Part shown: positions 1-12,089 of the stretch, in pieces
Layout: each line of letters begins with the position of its first letter
Position numbering within the stretch: position 1 is the first letter of the stretch
Assembly: GCA_905221605.1 (NCBI GenBank)
Contig: CAJNDS010000999.1
Span: 1-43,364, forward strand
Direction of reading: 5' to 3'
DNA: 43,364 nt
Source of the DNA: Symbiodinium natans
Taxonomy: Eukaryota; Sar; Dinophyceae; Suessiales; Symbiodiniaceae
The notes under the pieces: generated by a model
Databases searched by the model: none
Seen by the model: the letters and a program-made list of their open reading frames with translations, nothing else
What the model was told of the DNA's origin: nothing
Made by a program: the position numbers and the translations under genes

Positions 1-426
1 CTTTTTCCCTCTTTCCCTCTTTCCCTCTTTCCCTCTTTCCCTCTTTCCCTCTTTCTCTCTTTCTCTCTTTCTATCTTTCTCTCTTTCTGTCTTTCTCTCT
101 TTCTTTCTTTCTCTCTGTCTCTCTTTCTCTTTCTTTCTTTCTTTCTCTCATTCTCTCTTTCTCTCTTTCTCTCTTTCTCTCTTTCTCTCTTTCTCTCTTT
201 CTCTCTTTCTCTCTTTCTCTCTTTCTCTCTTTCTCTCTTTCTCTCTTTCTCTCTTTCTCTCTTTCTCTCTTTCTCTCTTTCTCTCTTCTCTCTTCCTCTC
301 TTTCTCTCTTTCTCTCTTTCTCTCTTTCTCTCTTTCTCTCTTTCTCTCTTCTCTCTTCTCTCTTTCTCTCTTTCTCTCTTTCTCTCTTTCTCTCTTTCTC
401 TTTTTCTCTTTCTTTCTCTCTTTCTT

Positions 427-459
<33 letters not shown>

Positions 460-800
460 TGCTCTCTTGCTCTCTTGCTCTCGTTTTCTCTTTCTCTCTT
501 TCTCTTTTCTCTCTTTCTCTCTTTCTCTCTTTCTCTCTTTCTCTCTTTCTCTCTTTCTCTCTTTCTCTCTTTCTCTCTTTCTCTATTTCTCTCTTTCTCT
601 CTTTCTCTCTTTCTCTCTTTCTCTCTTTCTCTCTTTCTCTCTTTCTCTCTTTCTCTCTTTCTCTCTTTCTCTCTTTCTCTCTTTCTCTCTTTCTCTCTTT
701 CTCTCTTTCTCTCTTTCTCTCTCTCTCTATGTGTCTCTCTGTTTTTTTCTCTCCTTTTTTTTTTGGTTTTTTTTTTCTGTTTCTCTTTCTCTCTTTCTGT
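1..800. repeat. Pyrimidine-rich microsatellite, CTCTTTCT-type octamer
   Basis: Almost pure C/T on the + strand, dominated by the 8-base unit CTCTTTCT, with a CCCTCTTT variant at the left edge and shorter CT runs around 430-450. It decays after about 720 into irregular T- and CT-rich sequence reaching about 880. Long open frames here, rich in Ser, Leu and Phe, are by-products of the repeat because an 8-base unit cycles through all three frames without stops. I see no gene in it. Confidence 0.97.
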
Positions 801-1107
801 CTCTGGCTCTGGCTCGCGCTCTCTCCCTCGTTGTCTTTTTTTTATTATCGTTTTTTCTTTTTCTCTTCCCGTCTTCTTCCCCCCCGCTTCCTGGCAGTCT
901 TGTGGGCCTGTGTTCCTGTGGCTGTCGGTTCAAGCCCGTTCTCCTTCGCCTTGCGGCGGCCATGGACCTCTTGGATGACTTGTGCCTCTCCGGGTCATCC
1001 TCATCAGAAGCGCTGCGCCTTCCCAGAGAACCTCGGTGCAGGTCGGCCAGCACCTCTCCCTCCCACACTTTGCTGCTCAGTGTGTTGGAGATGACGTCTC
1101 CTGGCGG

Positions 1108-2897
1108 GCTCTCACGTCACCCGTCTCGCCTGCATTCAATGTGGTAGTGGTGGTAGAGACCGCTTCCAGTGGCGGCTCTGGCAAGGACAGGGCCTACTGA
1201 ATCTCGGTGCAGACATTGGCATTTTGTCGGAGGCTGCCCTTTGCTCTGACGCGCAACATGTCCAACCGTGCAAGGGGCTACGTTCTGCCGGCTTCCATGC
1301 CATCAGCCATGGGGCCCCTCACTCAGGCAGCGCCCTCTCGCACGTTGGAGTTGCGTTGGCAGTCAAGTCCTCTTACTCCGGTCGTGGACAGACATCGCGA
1401 GGGATTCAGCCGGCCGCGCCCTCGCAGCCACTCTTTGCAGCTCCCAAGGGCTTCATCACATCCGCGTAGTCGGGCTCTATGGACCCACGGGCGCCTGCCT
1501 CCCAGGCTTCACTTCCTGACCTCAACTCCTTCTGCAATAAAGACCTTGACAGCTGGTGTGGGTCCTACGCTTGTCGGCCGGCTTCAGTAGCAGCCCATCT
1601 GCAGAGTAGCGGCTTGTTTGATGCATTCCGCTCCCGCCATCCCCTTCTCCGCGCCTTTTCCTACTTCTCTGCAGCGGGCTCGGCGAGCCGTTTGGATGCT
1701 GTGTGGTGGCTTCCCTCTCAAAGCGTGCGCCTCTCCATTCTCTACTGTTCCGTCCTGTGGCAGTGGGACAGGCGTTCGGACCATGAGCCGGTGGTCGCCG
1801 ATCTGGATGTCTTTCTTCCCGAGATGCCAGATTCCGCCCAGCAACCCCCTCCCTGGCGCAAGCTTGTTACCCGCCCATCCCAAGATCTCCAACCTCTCGC
1901 GAGTGAAAGAGCAGAGGCTCGCTCGGAGTCGTTTCGTTGGGTTGAATCGGAATTGGCTCGCCTCCGTCGTTTTTGGTCCACCCATCCCACGGCCCCTTCA
2001 GGGATGGACGGTATCTTAGGCTCCCCTGCAGTCCCACTGCCGGAATACTTTGCACAGCAGCTTGGTTTGGTCCATGATCGTCTTGCCTCATACAGTGCCG
2101 GGTGGTCCTCTCACCGCAAGTGCCCACTCTGTTCCGGTGGTCCAGGTACCCCTCGGCGCGTCCTCATGTCATGCGCGGCCGTGGCACCCCTAGTGGACCT
2201 CCTCCGTGATGCGCTTGAGTGCGAGCTCACTCGGCGAGAAAGTGGCCCCATCCTTGCTGCGGCGGCAGAAACCTGGAGGCGTTCCCTACCCCTCGCCCGA
2301 GCACCCAACACCCCTTCCCTAAGACAGCAAACTCGCTGGCCCCTTTTGTCTGCCTGGAGGTGGCTCATCCCGCTCCCAGTTCGAGAAGAACTTCTCTCGG
2401 CAGATGTGGATGGCAGTAGTGCTGCTTCCACTCGTCGCGAGCGCGGCTCTGACCTCGCTTACCGCGGTGTGCTCCCTCGCGCCCCTGGCGCCGCTCTTTG
2501 CAAACTGGCTTCCTCCCCACTTCTGGAGGAGCCGGAGGATGACCTCTCCGAGGCCACCCTTGCTCGCCCTTCTCTACTGGAGGCCTGCTTGGCCCGCTCC
2601 TCACGAGGGCCCTCCCGTTTCATGGGCGCAATCCGTTTCAACCAAGCCCTCTTGCTAGGCGTCCGTTTCATCCGCTCAGCCTACCAGCGCCGAATCGACG
2701 CCTGGTTACGTCTCGCCAGGCTCGCGCTCCCCTCCCTGGAGCTTGTGCCACCGGTGCCGGCCCATAGCCCCCCGGCTTCTCGTCTGTTCCTGTGGCTTGA
2801 CACGCCTCCCGGGGCACTATTTACTCGTGAGCTTGGCGCTCGCCCGTCTCCGCTTCAGCTTCCCCCGTGCCCAGCGACGCAGCTTTATCTGCCTTAA
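1108..2897 (+). pseudogene. Decayed LINE-type (EEP) endonuclease ORF with downstream zinc-knuckle-like motif
   Basis: This looks like a non-LTR retrotransposon ORF. From about 1108 one frame reads through a CIQCGSGG-like Cys motif into LNLGADIGILSEA, resembling the start of an exonuclease-endonuclease-phosphatase domain, until a stop at 1467-1469. The next expected piece, VVGLYGPTGA, lies in another frame around 1460-1500. The first frame then resumes at an ATG at 1479 and is open for 472 codons. Within that, a FSYFSAAGSASRLDAVWW stretch and SDHEPVVADL (residues 100-109) match the end of LINE endonucleases. CPLCSGGPGTPRR near residue 214 resembles the Cys motif found after the reverse transcriptase in such elements. 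No reverse transcriptase motif and no GDFN motif were seen. The frame breaks argue for a degraded copy, although an unrecognised intron cannot be excluded. Family assignment is inference from motifs. Confidence 0.6.
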
Positions 2898-3574
2898 CAG
2901 CGGCAGGAGCAGCTTTTCTCGTGTCGGGGGCGCCCAATTGGGGCGAAGATTCCCCTTCATGCCTGGGCCGTCCCTGCCTGTGTGCTTCCGGCGGACGCCA
3001 AGCCACTATCATCTCGTGCTGGGGCTGTGGCGGTGCGGACCTGCCCAGCACAGCTCCACTTAACCGGCCATGCCCATGGTGCGGGTCTTGTCAGGGGTCC
3101 TCCTGCGCATCGTGCGGAGTTGTGGTGCACGTCAGAGGTGTCTGTCGTTGGAACCATGGTATGCACCGTGCGTGTCAGCCGTCAGCTGACCTGCCCCAGC
3201 TCTGCCCTGACTGCTGGTGGCATTGGTCCCGGCAAATTGTGGAGAACCCCAGGTGGAGGCAACGCGTAGTCCCCCTCACCAGCGACCTCCAAACGCACGT
3301 GGCTTCCTCTGTGCAGCAATGCCAGGAAGGCGCCGGTTCTCAGCAAAGGTGTCCCACTACCTTGCGCCTGCGCGCAGCACGCAAGTGGCTCCTGAAGCGC
3401 CTACTCCAGGGCCAGCACACCCTGCAGAGCCTCGTGTCTCAACTGCAGTCTGAGCATCCAGAGGCCAGCCCTCACTGGTGCGTCGAGGTGCTGCACAAAG
3501 CGTCCCGTGCTTTGTGTTCCGAGGGCCGCGCTACTTTCACCGACCCGCGTCTGGCACTCGTACCACAGCGCTGA
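2867..3574 (+). CDS. Cys-rich zinc-finger-like ORF, probably the tail of the decayed retroelement
   Basis: An open frame of about 235 codons overlapping the end of the preceding ORF by 31 bases in another frame. It begins without an ATG, so it is a fragment, a frameshifted continuation or a downstream exon rather than an independent gene. The N-terminal half is crowded with Cys and His (CLCASGG, CWGCGG, CPWCGSCQ, CASCG, then C, H, C and CPDC), suggesting one or two zinc-binding modules. The C-terminal half has short helical, Leu/Arg-rich stretches. I cannot name the family. Its position suggests it belonged to the same element. A C-rich tract follows directly. Confidence 0.4.
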   Translation: MPSDAALSALTAAGAAFLVSGAPNWGEDSPSCLGRPCLCASGGRQATIISCWGCGGADLPSTAPLNRPCPWCGSCQGSSCASCGVVVHVRGVCRWNHGMHRACQPSADLPQLCPDCWWHWSRQIVENPRWRQRVVPLTSDLQTHVASSVQQCQEGAGSQQRCPTTLRLRAARKWLLKRLLQGQHTLQSLVSQLQSEHPEASPHWCVEVLHKASRALCSEGRATFTDPRLALVPQR

Positions 3575-6238
<2,664 letters not shown>

Positions 6239-7930
6239 ATGGGGAATGTGACTGGAACTGTCCAGGACTCAGTGAAAATATTCACTAAAGGTATCCCGGA
6301 TTTGGTGCAGGGCAATATTGACCAATTTGCGGAGAGGTGCTTGCATCATGTGCGCAACAGGTTGCCAGGTACTCCTCCAGGTGTCAGTTTCAATCTGCCT
6401 CTCCTGGATGAATGGAGTAGATTCACCAGAGGCGTCCCAGATTTGGCACAGGGCAGAGTTGATCAATTCGCGGCGAGATTTAGGCAATGGGAGCACGACA
6501 GCCTCATAGGTAGCCAGGCAACAACAGTCATCAATGTCACGGCCTGTGTCTTCACCCAAGACGGTCGTTTCAAAGCGAAGGCAGAAAGGGCTGGACAGTT
6601 TTGGGCGGCCAACGGCGTTTGCTCCCTTTCCCAATGCCTGGCTATTTCAGCGCAAGCTGCGTGCAAAGGTCTTCCGACTCCCTTGTCAGGCGGCCTGAGC
6701 AGAGCTGCCGCAAAAGCTGACCAGAAAGTGAAGTTGGCGGCAAGTCAGAATCGAGGCATCGATTGGGATGACTTTGGTCAAGCATATGGTGATGGGGCGG
6801 CTTCAGGCGCTGCAAGCTGGGATGGGATGATCCCCTCTGCGGGTGAGGCTGTCGAGAAGCGCATAGCCTACAACCGCGGTGATGCTCAAACCCCACAGCT
6901 TACTAAGGAAGAAAGGGAACGTGCATCGGCAACTTGGGCTGTCAACGTAGCCGTGTTCGCAGCTTCCCGTTCAGCCAAGGGATGCAGGACACACGCACCA
7001 GAAACCACGTGGCAACAGCGGGCAAAGCTAGCTGTGCCCAAAACATATGGTGCTTGTGGTGTGACACCGGAGTTTGTTGCCAGCCATGGAGGGAGAGGTG
7101 CCAAGCAGAACTTGGCTTCTTCTTGGCCGCCTCCCTCGGCAACTTCAGCCTCCACACGAGTGTCACCACTGTCGTTGTGCGACATAGCAAGCTTGACTGC
7201 TGAAGCAGAGGGTTTGCCGCTCTACTTCACGCAGACCATGTGCTGGGAGCAAGTCTACTCCGACCCACACGCCTCTGTGTGGCGTCCGTGCGGGCTGACT
7301 CCCCAACAGTACCGCATTCGCTATCAGCACACAAGTGGTGGCCATCCTCCTTCCGAGCCACCCTGGGTAGTCACACCATGTCAGAACACAGATCACATCT
7401 TAGCAGTGCCATTGTATTGTGTCTGCGTTTTCTGCACTGCGCATGGCTCAATGTGGGAAGCTGTGCCACCGCCCGATTTTGTTGCTCTGTCAGGACTCTG
7501 TTCCTCCATCAGGGACTGCATTGTTGGGACATGCAGGAACTCTCGCGAGATCGACCGCTCCTTCAGATGTGTACACATGTCTCTTCTTCATGGAGAGCTT
7601 CAACAAAGGCGGCGTCTCATCACCCCTGCTGATATGTCGGAGAAGAGACTGGTAATTCCAAGAAGTCTACCAGCGGAGGAGACCTTCGTGAGGCATGCGC
7701 ATGTTGCCGCCCAACCTGTACAGCTTCAACAAAGTCGGCGTCTCATCACCCCTGCTGATATGTGGGAGAAGAGGCTGGTGATTCCAAGAAGTCTACCAGC
7801 GGAGGAGACCTTCGTGAGGCATGCGCATGTTGCCGCCCAACCTGTACAGACCGGCCATGCAGCTCCGCCTAACAGGTATGTCGTTCCAAGAGAGACGTTA
7901 GAGAGGAGGCATGTCTTTCCAAGGCGGTGA
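6239..7930 (+). CDS. 563-aa protein with divergent C-terminal Vps62-like region and 42-residue repeats
   Basis: The first ATG in the frame is at 6239. The N-terminus holds two copies of an F-T-[KR]-G-[IV]-P-D-L-x-Q-G-x-[IV]-D-Q-F motif about 47 residues apart. An Ala/Lys-rich middle part has no recognised domain. From about residue 334 the protein aligns with the array family: YSDPHASVWRP, then VVTP, PLYCVCV, SMWEAVPPPDFVALSG and EIDRSFRCVHMSL, each matching the type A proteins downstream in order and spacing. It is the most diverged member in the window. After that region come two nearly identical 42-residue repeats and a short Arg-rich tail. About 200 bases past the stop, the spacer resembles the type A 3' end. 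No signal peptide or membrane segment is evident. Function unknown; the relation to Vps62-like domains is inferred through the paralogues. Confidence 0.65.
   Translation: MGNVTGTVQDSVKIFTKGIPDLVQGNIDQFAERCLHHVRNRLPGTPPGVSFNLPLLDEWSRFTRGVPDLAQGRVDQFAARFRQWEHDSLIGSQATTVINVTACVFTQDGRFKAKAERAGQFWAANGVCSLSQCLAISAQAACKGLPTPLSGGLSRAAAKADQKVKLAASQNRGIDWDDFGQAYGDGAASGAASWDGMIPSAGEAVEKRIAYNRGDAQTPQLTKEERERASATWAVNVAVFAASRSAKGCRTHAPETTWQQRAKLAVPKTYGACGVTPEFVASHGGRGAKQNLASSWPPPSATSASTRVSPLSLCDIASLTAEAEGLPLYFTQTMCWEQVYSDPHASVWRPCGLTPQQYRIRYQHTSGGHPPSEPPWVVTPCQNTDHILAVPLYCVCVFCTAHGSMWEAVPPPDFVALSGLCSSIRDCIVGTCRNSREIDRSFRCVHMSLLHGELQQRRRLITPADMSEKRLVIPRSLPAEETFVRHAHVAAQPVQLQQSRRLITPADMWEKRLVIPRSLPAEETFVRHAHVAAQPVQTGHAAPPNRYVVPRETLERRHVFPRR
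7598..7849 (+). repeat. Two 126-bp in-frame tandem repeats within the 563-aa gene
   Basis: 7598-7723 and 7724-7849 differ at only a few bases (for example AAAGGCGG versus AAAGTCGG, and ATGTCGGAG versus ATGTGGGAG). Each encodes 42 residues beginning LQQ and containing RRLITPADM, RLVIPRSLPAEE and HAHVAAQP. The unit is a multiple of three, so the frame is kept. A weaker third relative (RYVVPRETLERR) follows before the stop. Confidence 0.95.
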
Positions 7931-9234
7931 GACCCATGGCCGCATTTCCATGCCAGTAGCAGCACCCTTCTGTGTAGTCTGGGGGGTCGTGTCGTATGTT
8001 CTTGCCAAAGACTCTGTCAATTGATCGACAATCGGCGTGAAATCGTGGCGTTTGGGTGTGGAGCCGGTACAGACGCTTGTGCTCCAAGCAGCTTCTGCCC
8101 ATTCTTTTCACGTGCCGAGTATTGCTGGCTCCAATTGGATTTGCAGTGGGTCAGTGGGATCTGAAAAAACCTGCGTTTGGGGGCCATGAAGAAGTTTCTT
8201 TCAGCCTCCTGCCACAGGCAAGCTTCCTCGAACAGAAAAACGCATTTCAGTCAGCTTTGGTATTTTTCATACGATGTGACACAGTATCTCGTTGTGCGGT
8301 GTTGCGGAACTCAAGCAATTAGAGGCATCTTCAAAACGTGGTCCAGCCTATCAAGAAGAATGCCAGTTGCGCTGCTGATTTTTTTTAATGTCTTGATCTC
8401 CTGTCTGATGAACCGGATGGGCAACTGCCAACAGTGAAAGTTCAGAGTCAAGAGAGACGGCGCTGCACTTGTCCGCTGCACTTGTCCGCATGCTGCGGCA
8501 CTTGCAATATCTTGCAATGCTCAGAGCCACCCTCGTGGATGCCAGAGGCCGAAGGAGTTCGAAGAGCTGCAGGAGGTGGGGATGTTGTTGCAACCCAGCG
8601 CCTGCGGTGGTTCTGCAGTTTGCTCTCTTGGCGAATGTTCCTCCTCTGGCGCGTGCAGTTTGCGGACAATGCGTGGACACGTTTTTCGGAACAGCGGTTT
8701 CCGCAAAACTGAGAGTGTGGCTATCCGTTGCTGACGTTTGTGGGTTGAAGCACATGAGCTGGCTGTCCAGGAAGCAAACATGCAGGATGTCGTCATATGT
8801 CATCTGCAGGCCTGCAAACCTTCGACAAACGCAGCGCCGGACATCAACGGCCTGCCATGCCCGACCATGAAGAGTAGCGGCTGAACAGCGTGTGTCTGCG
8901 TATATGAGTCATGCAGAGGATGCTCAGCAGCCGAAAGCATGAGGCAGTGCCCTCTCCTCCAGCTTCGGGTTGAGCCGCCGCATGCCGCCGCCTTATCAGA
9001 CATGCCTGATCGCCAGAGGAATGCCTGAATTCGAAGGATGCCTTCGGTTTTGGCCTCGAGGCGTGTGGTGTGCTTTCAGAGCATGGGCTTCGGTCCTTTG
9101 GTGCAGGGCTCGGTAAGGCCATGAGTCACATGATGCTGGCAGTTTCACTTCTCTGGTCACGCGCCTTGCTCGTAGCGGTAGCAGTGGAACTGAAGTAGCT
9201 TTCGAGGTGACCTCCCGAACCCTTCCATAGTGCC
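7931..9234. other. Array spacer between the 563-aa gene and copy A1
   Basis: From about 8133 (GGATTTGCAG) and 8190 (AAGTTTCTTTCAGCC) onward this is a diverged copy of the end of a type A gene and its 3' flank. From about 8363 it is the standard spacer: poly-T after GCTGCTGA, GTCTTGG, ATGAACCGGATGGGCAACTGCCAACAGTGAAAG and so on. It has the short type of leader before A1 (GGTAAGGCCATGAGTCAC). No gene identified in it. Confidence 0.75.
9142..9184 (+). promoter_or_regulatory. Candidate trans-splice acceptor upstream of A1
   Basis: A pyrimidine-rich stretch (TTTCACTTCTCTGG through CTTGCT) leads into AG dinucleotides at 9174-9175 and 9183-9184, about 50-60 bases before the ATG. Dinoflagellate mRNAs receive a 22-nt spliced leader, and tandem genes would need such an acceptor in every spacer. 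The same sequence precedes every type A copy. This is inference; no transcript is available. Confidence 0.3.
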
Positions 9235-9828
9235 ATGGCGGCGCCGGCGCAGCCAGCTCTCGCGATCAAGGTTCACCGTCACGGATGGGAAGAGCAGTAC
9301 TCTGATCGGGGGACAGGGGCAAGGCAAGACTTGACCACCTGGCGAGCGAAAGACCCTCTGGACCCGAATCACTTTCGTGTCTCCCACACTGCCACCAACT
9401 CCCGCCACCCCCCTTGTGCTGAGCCACTTGTCGTGACACCACTCAGTGATGGTTGCTTGGCAAAGCCGCTGTACTGTGAGTGCGTCTGGACTGACGAGCG
9501 CACGAAGGGCAGTCGCGATGGGCAACTTTGGAGACCCGTGCCCCCTCCGGGGTATGTTGCTCTGAGTGATATGGGTGTCCACATGGACAATCGTGGCATC
9601 TCGCCGGGCACACGTAAGCCTGCGCATGAGATCGACCCATGGTTTCGCTGTGTGAAGGACACTCTGGTTGCCCCTACTGGTCGCACGGCAAAGCTGTGGA
9701 CTGACGCCGGCTCCCGTGGGAAATATGATGGGGGTGTGTGGATGATCGCTGACTCTGATGGATTTGCAGCGGGGTCTGGAAAGACCTACGAGGGCGGAGT
9801 GCGACATCAGGAGTACAAGCTCATTTAG
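9235..9828 (+). CDS. A1: Vps62-like repeat protein, type A (197 aa)
   Basis: First full copy of the array family: intronless, ATG in the context GTGCCATGGCG, small, soluble, with no signal peptide or membrane segment. It contains three internal D/G/W repeats: YSDRGTGARQD...WRP (residues 22-38), WTD...LWRPVPPPGYVALSD (85-112) followed by EIDPWFRCVKDTLV (132-145), and LWTDAGSRGKYDGGVW (154-169). WRPxPPPGYVALxD, RCV and WxDxGSxxxxDxxxW are the signatures I associate with Vps62/DUF946-like domains, also seen in VPS13-type proteins. The assignment is from memory of the family, and the cellular role (possibly membrane trafficking) is unproven. This copy has Ala10 and WRAKDP; only A6 shares both. 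An AAAAAGC motif lies about 20 bases after the stop. The 254-codon antisense frame is a shadow. Confidence 0.75.
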   Translation: MAAPAQPALAIKVHRHGWEEQYSDRGTGARQDLTTWRAKDPLDPNHFRVSHTATNSRHPPCAEPLVVTPLSDGCLAKPLYCECVWTDERTKGSRDGQLWRPVPPPGYVALSDMGVHMDNRGISPGTRKPAHEIDPWFRCVKDTLVAPTGRTAKLWTDAGSRGKYDGGVWMIADSDGFAAGSGKTYEGGVRHQEYKLI

Positions 9829-9847
9829 CTTGGTCGCCTCTGACCTC

Positions 9848-9854
9848 AAAAAGC
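9848..9854 (+). terminator. AAAAAGC motif, candidate polyadenylation signal of A1
   Basis: Dinoflagellates generally lack AATAAA, and AAAAG/C has been proposed as their poly(A)-associated signal in tandem genes. AAAAAGC lies about 20 bases beyond the stop codon here and at the same place after nearly every type A copy. This is a suggestion from position and motif only. Confidence 0.35.
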
Positions 9855-10817
9855 TTCTTTCAGCCTTCCTGCAACAGGCGAGCTTCCTGAGTCCCTTAAG
9901 GCGTAACTCGAGCAGTTTCAAGTTAGAGGCGTTTTCAAAACGTGGTCCGGCCTATCAAGAAGAATGCCAGTTGCGCTGCTGATTTTTTTTAATGTCTTGG
10001 TCGCCCGTCTCATGAACCGGATGGGCAACTGCCAACAGTGAAAGTTCAGAGTCAAGAGAGACGGCGCTGCACTTGTCCGCTGCACTTGTCCGCATGCTAC
10101 AGCACCTGCAATATCTTGCAATGCTCAGGTCCACCCTCGTGGATGCCAGAGGCCGAAGGAGTTCGAAGAGCTGCAGGAGGTGGGGATGTTGTTGCAACCC
10201 AGCGCCTGCGGTGGTTCTGCGGTTTGCTCTCTTGGCAAATGTGCCTCCTCTGGCGCTTTGCGGTTTGCGGACAATGCGTGGACACGTTTTTCGGAACAGC
10301 GGTTTCCGCAAAACTGAGAGTGTGGCTATCCGTTGCTGACGTTTGTGGGTTGAAGCACACGAGCTGGCTGTCCAGGAAGCAAACATGCAGGATGTCGTCA
10401 TATGTCATCTGCAGGCCTGCAGACCTTCGACAAACACAGCGCCGGGTATCAACGCTTTCAAGCCTGGGGACCATGTAAGACACCGGCCGTTCTGAAGGTC
10501 CCCTGATGGAGTAGATGGATCTCTGACATACTCTGATAGCTGCTGTCGTTCCGAGCGGTATAGGTCTTCTTGACGCGTGCACGTGGTCACGAGGCAGCCT
10601 CCATCAGCGATTGCTGCGAGCCGAGGGTCTTGGACCTTGGAATGCTGTTGTCATGCCCAGTATTGTTCATGCTTGGAGACCTGGGATAGAACACTTAGAT
10701 GCTCTGTTGTTGCAGTACAGCTGCAGGTCATTGCCACGGGTCACCGGTGCTGCTTGGAAGCTTCAACAGGCTCCGACATGTGAGGTGATCACGCTAGTGT
10801 CTCCCATCAGAGAGAGG

Positions 10818-10837
10818 CGGCCCGCAAAGGCGGGCCG
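10818..10837. other. Perfect GC-rich stem-loop
   Basis: CGGCCCGC, loop AAAG, then GCGGGCCG: an 8-bp perfect stem with a 4-base loop. The identical hairpin occurs at 23371-23390 in the related spacer block. It resembles a terminator or RNA structural element, but no function can be shown. Confidence 0.7.
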
Positions 10838-11495
10838 TCAGCTTCAAATGGTGCTGAAAGCTTCGAACCGATGGGGGTAAGCCGGGTACAAGCGAGTGTA
10901 GCAGTGTAGCCAGCAACAGTGCAAGGACGATTTCGGCGTTCATGCTGTGACCACCTCAGAACCATGGGACATCCTTCGAGTTTTTTTGGAGTGTGTGGTC
11001 CGGTGTTCAAGCTTGTCTCCCATCAGGCCCTGTCGTTGCCTTTTCTCACTGTCAGGCTGGGGCTGCAGGCAAGATCTCGACCATGCTCGACCATGCTCGC
11101 CCGGACCAAGAATAGCGGCTGAATAGCGTGTGTCTGCGTATATGAGTCATGCAGAGGATGCTCAGCAGCCAAAAGCATGAGGCAGTGCCCTCTCCTCCAG
11201 CTTCGGGTTGAGCCGCCGCATGCCGCCGCCTTATCAGACATGCCTGATCGCCAGAGGAATGCCTGAACTCGAAGGATGCCTTCGGTTTTGGCCTCGAGGC
11301 GTGTGGTGTGCTTTCAGAGCATGGGCTTCGGTCCTTTGGTGCAGGGCTCGGTAAGGCTGTAAAAGGCCTCGACGTGTGTGCATGAGTCACATGATGCTGC
11401 CAGTTTCACTTCTCTGGTCACGCGCCTTGCTCGTAGCGGTAGCAGTGGAACTGAAGTAGCTTTCGAGGTGACCTCCCGAACCCTTCCATAGTGCC

Positions 11496-12089
11496 ATGGC
11501 GGCGCCGGCGCAGCCAGCTCTCGAGATCAAGGTTCACCGTCACGGATGGGAAGAGCAGTACTCTGATCGGGGGACAGGGGCAAGGCAAGACTTGACCACC
11601 TGGCGACCGACAGACCCTCTGGACCCGAATCACTTTCGTGTCTCCCACACTGCCACCAACTCCCGCCACCCCCCTTGTGCTGAGCCACTCGTCGTGACAC
11701 CACTCAGTGATGGTTGCTTGGCACAGCCGCTGTACTGTGAGTGCGTCTGGACTGACGAGCGCACGAAGGGCAGTCGCGATGGGCAACTTTGGAGACCCGT
11801 GCCCCCTCCGGGGTATGTTGCTCTGAGTGATATGGGTGTCCACATGGACAATCGTGGCATCTCGCCGGGCACACGTAAGCCTGCGCATGAGATCGACCCA
11901 TGGTTTCGCTGTGTGAAGGACACTCTGGTTGCCCCTACTGGTCGCACGGCAAAGCTGTGGACTGACGCCGGCTCCCGTGGGAAATATGATGGGGGTGTGT
12001 GGATGATCGCTGACTCTGATGGATTTGCAGCGGGGTCTGGAAAGACCTACGAGGGGGGAGTGCGACATCAGGAGTACAAGCTCATTTAG
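11496..12089 (+). CDS. A2: Vps62-like type A protein (197 aa)
   Basis: Full-length copy. Distinguishing residues are Glu10, WRPTDP (Thr39) and Gln77 (CLAQPL), the last shared only with A3. All three internal repeats are intact. Ends in GVRHQEYKLI. The codons for residues 186-188 read GAGGGGGGA, a variant also seen in A4, A8 and the chimeras. Confidence 0.75.
   Translation: MAAPAQPALEIKVHRHGWEEQYSDRGTGARQDLTTWRPTDPLDPNHFRVSHTATNSRHPPCAEPLVVTPLSDGCLAQPLYCECVWTDERTKGSRDGQLWRPVPPPGYVALSDMGVHMDNRGISPGTRKPAHEIDPWFRCVKDTLVAPTGRTAKLWTDAGSRGKYDGGVWMIADSDGFAAGSGKTYEGGVRHQEYKLI

Larger units (their letters stand above)
9829..11495. other. Spacer A1-A2, longest of the array, with an inserted hairpin module
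   Basis: Begins with the standard 3' flank and spacer. After CGTTCCGAGCGGT (about 10557) about 530 extra bases appear, including a block (about 10765-11100) that recurs at 23310-23690 and contains a GC-rich hairpin. The first part of this insertion (10560-10620) resembles the diverged sequence after B1 (15430-15480). Standard spacer resumes near 11085. The leader is a variant long type. No gene seen. Confidence 0.7.

Noticed and set aside
926-950. tRNA-like T-arm sequence GGTTCAAGCCC
   Set aside because: No matching acceptor, D or anticodon arms could be placed around it.
459-1147. Ser/Leu/Phe-rich proteins from the first kilobase
   Set aside because: Translation of a microsatellite; all three frames give the same low-complexity product.
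9041-9062. CTTCGGTTTTGGCCTCGAG in spacers as a relic of the dinoflagellate spliced leader
   Set aside because: Only the TTTTGGC core and a few other bases agree with the leader. There is an extra C, and it lies over 150 bases from the ATG instead of directly before it.
9157-9921. 254-codon antisense frame across A1, repeated in most A copies
   Set aside because: It exactly overlaps the sense gene, and its conservation follows from recent duplication. The sense product has recognisable repeats while the antisense has none; it is also broken or shortened wherever the sense gene has indels.
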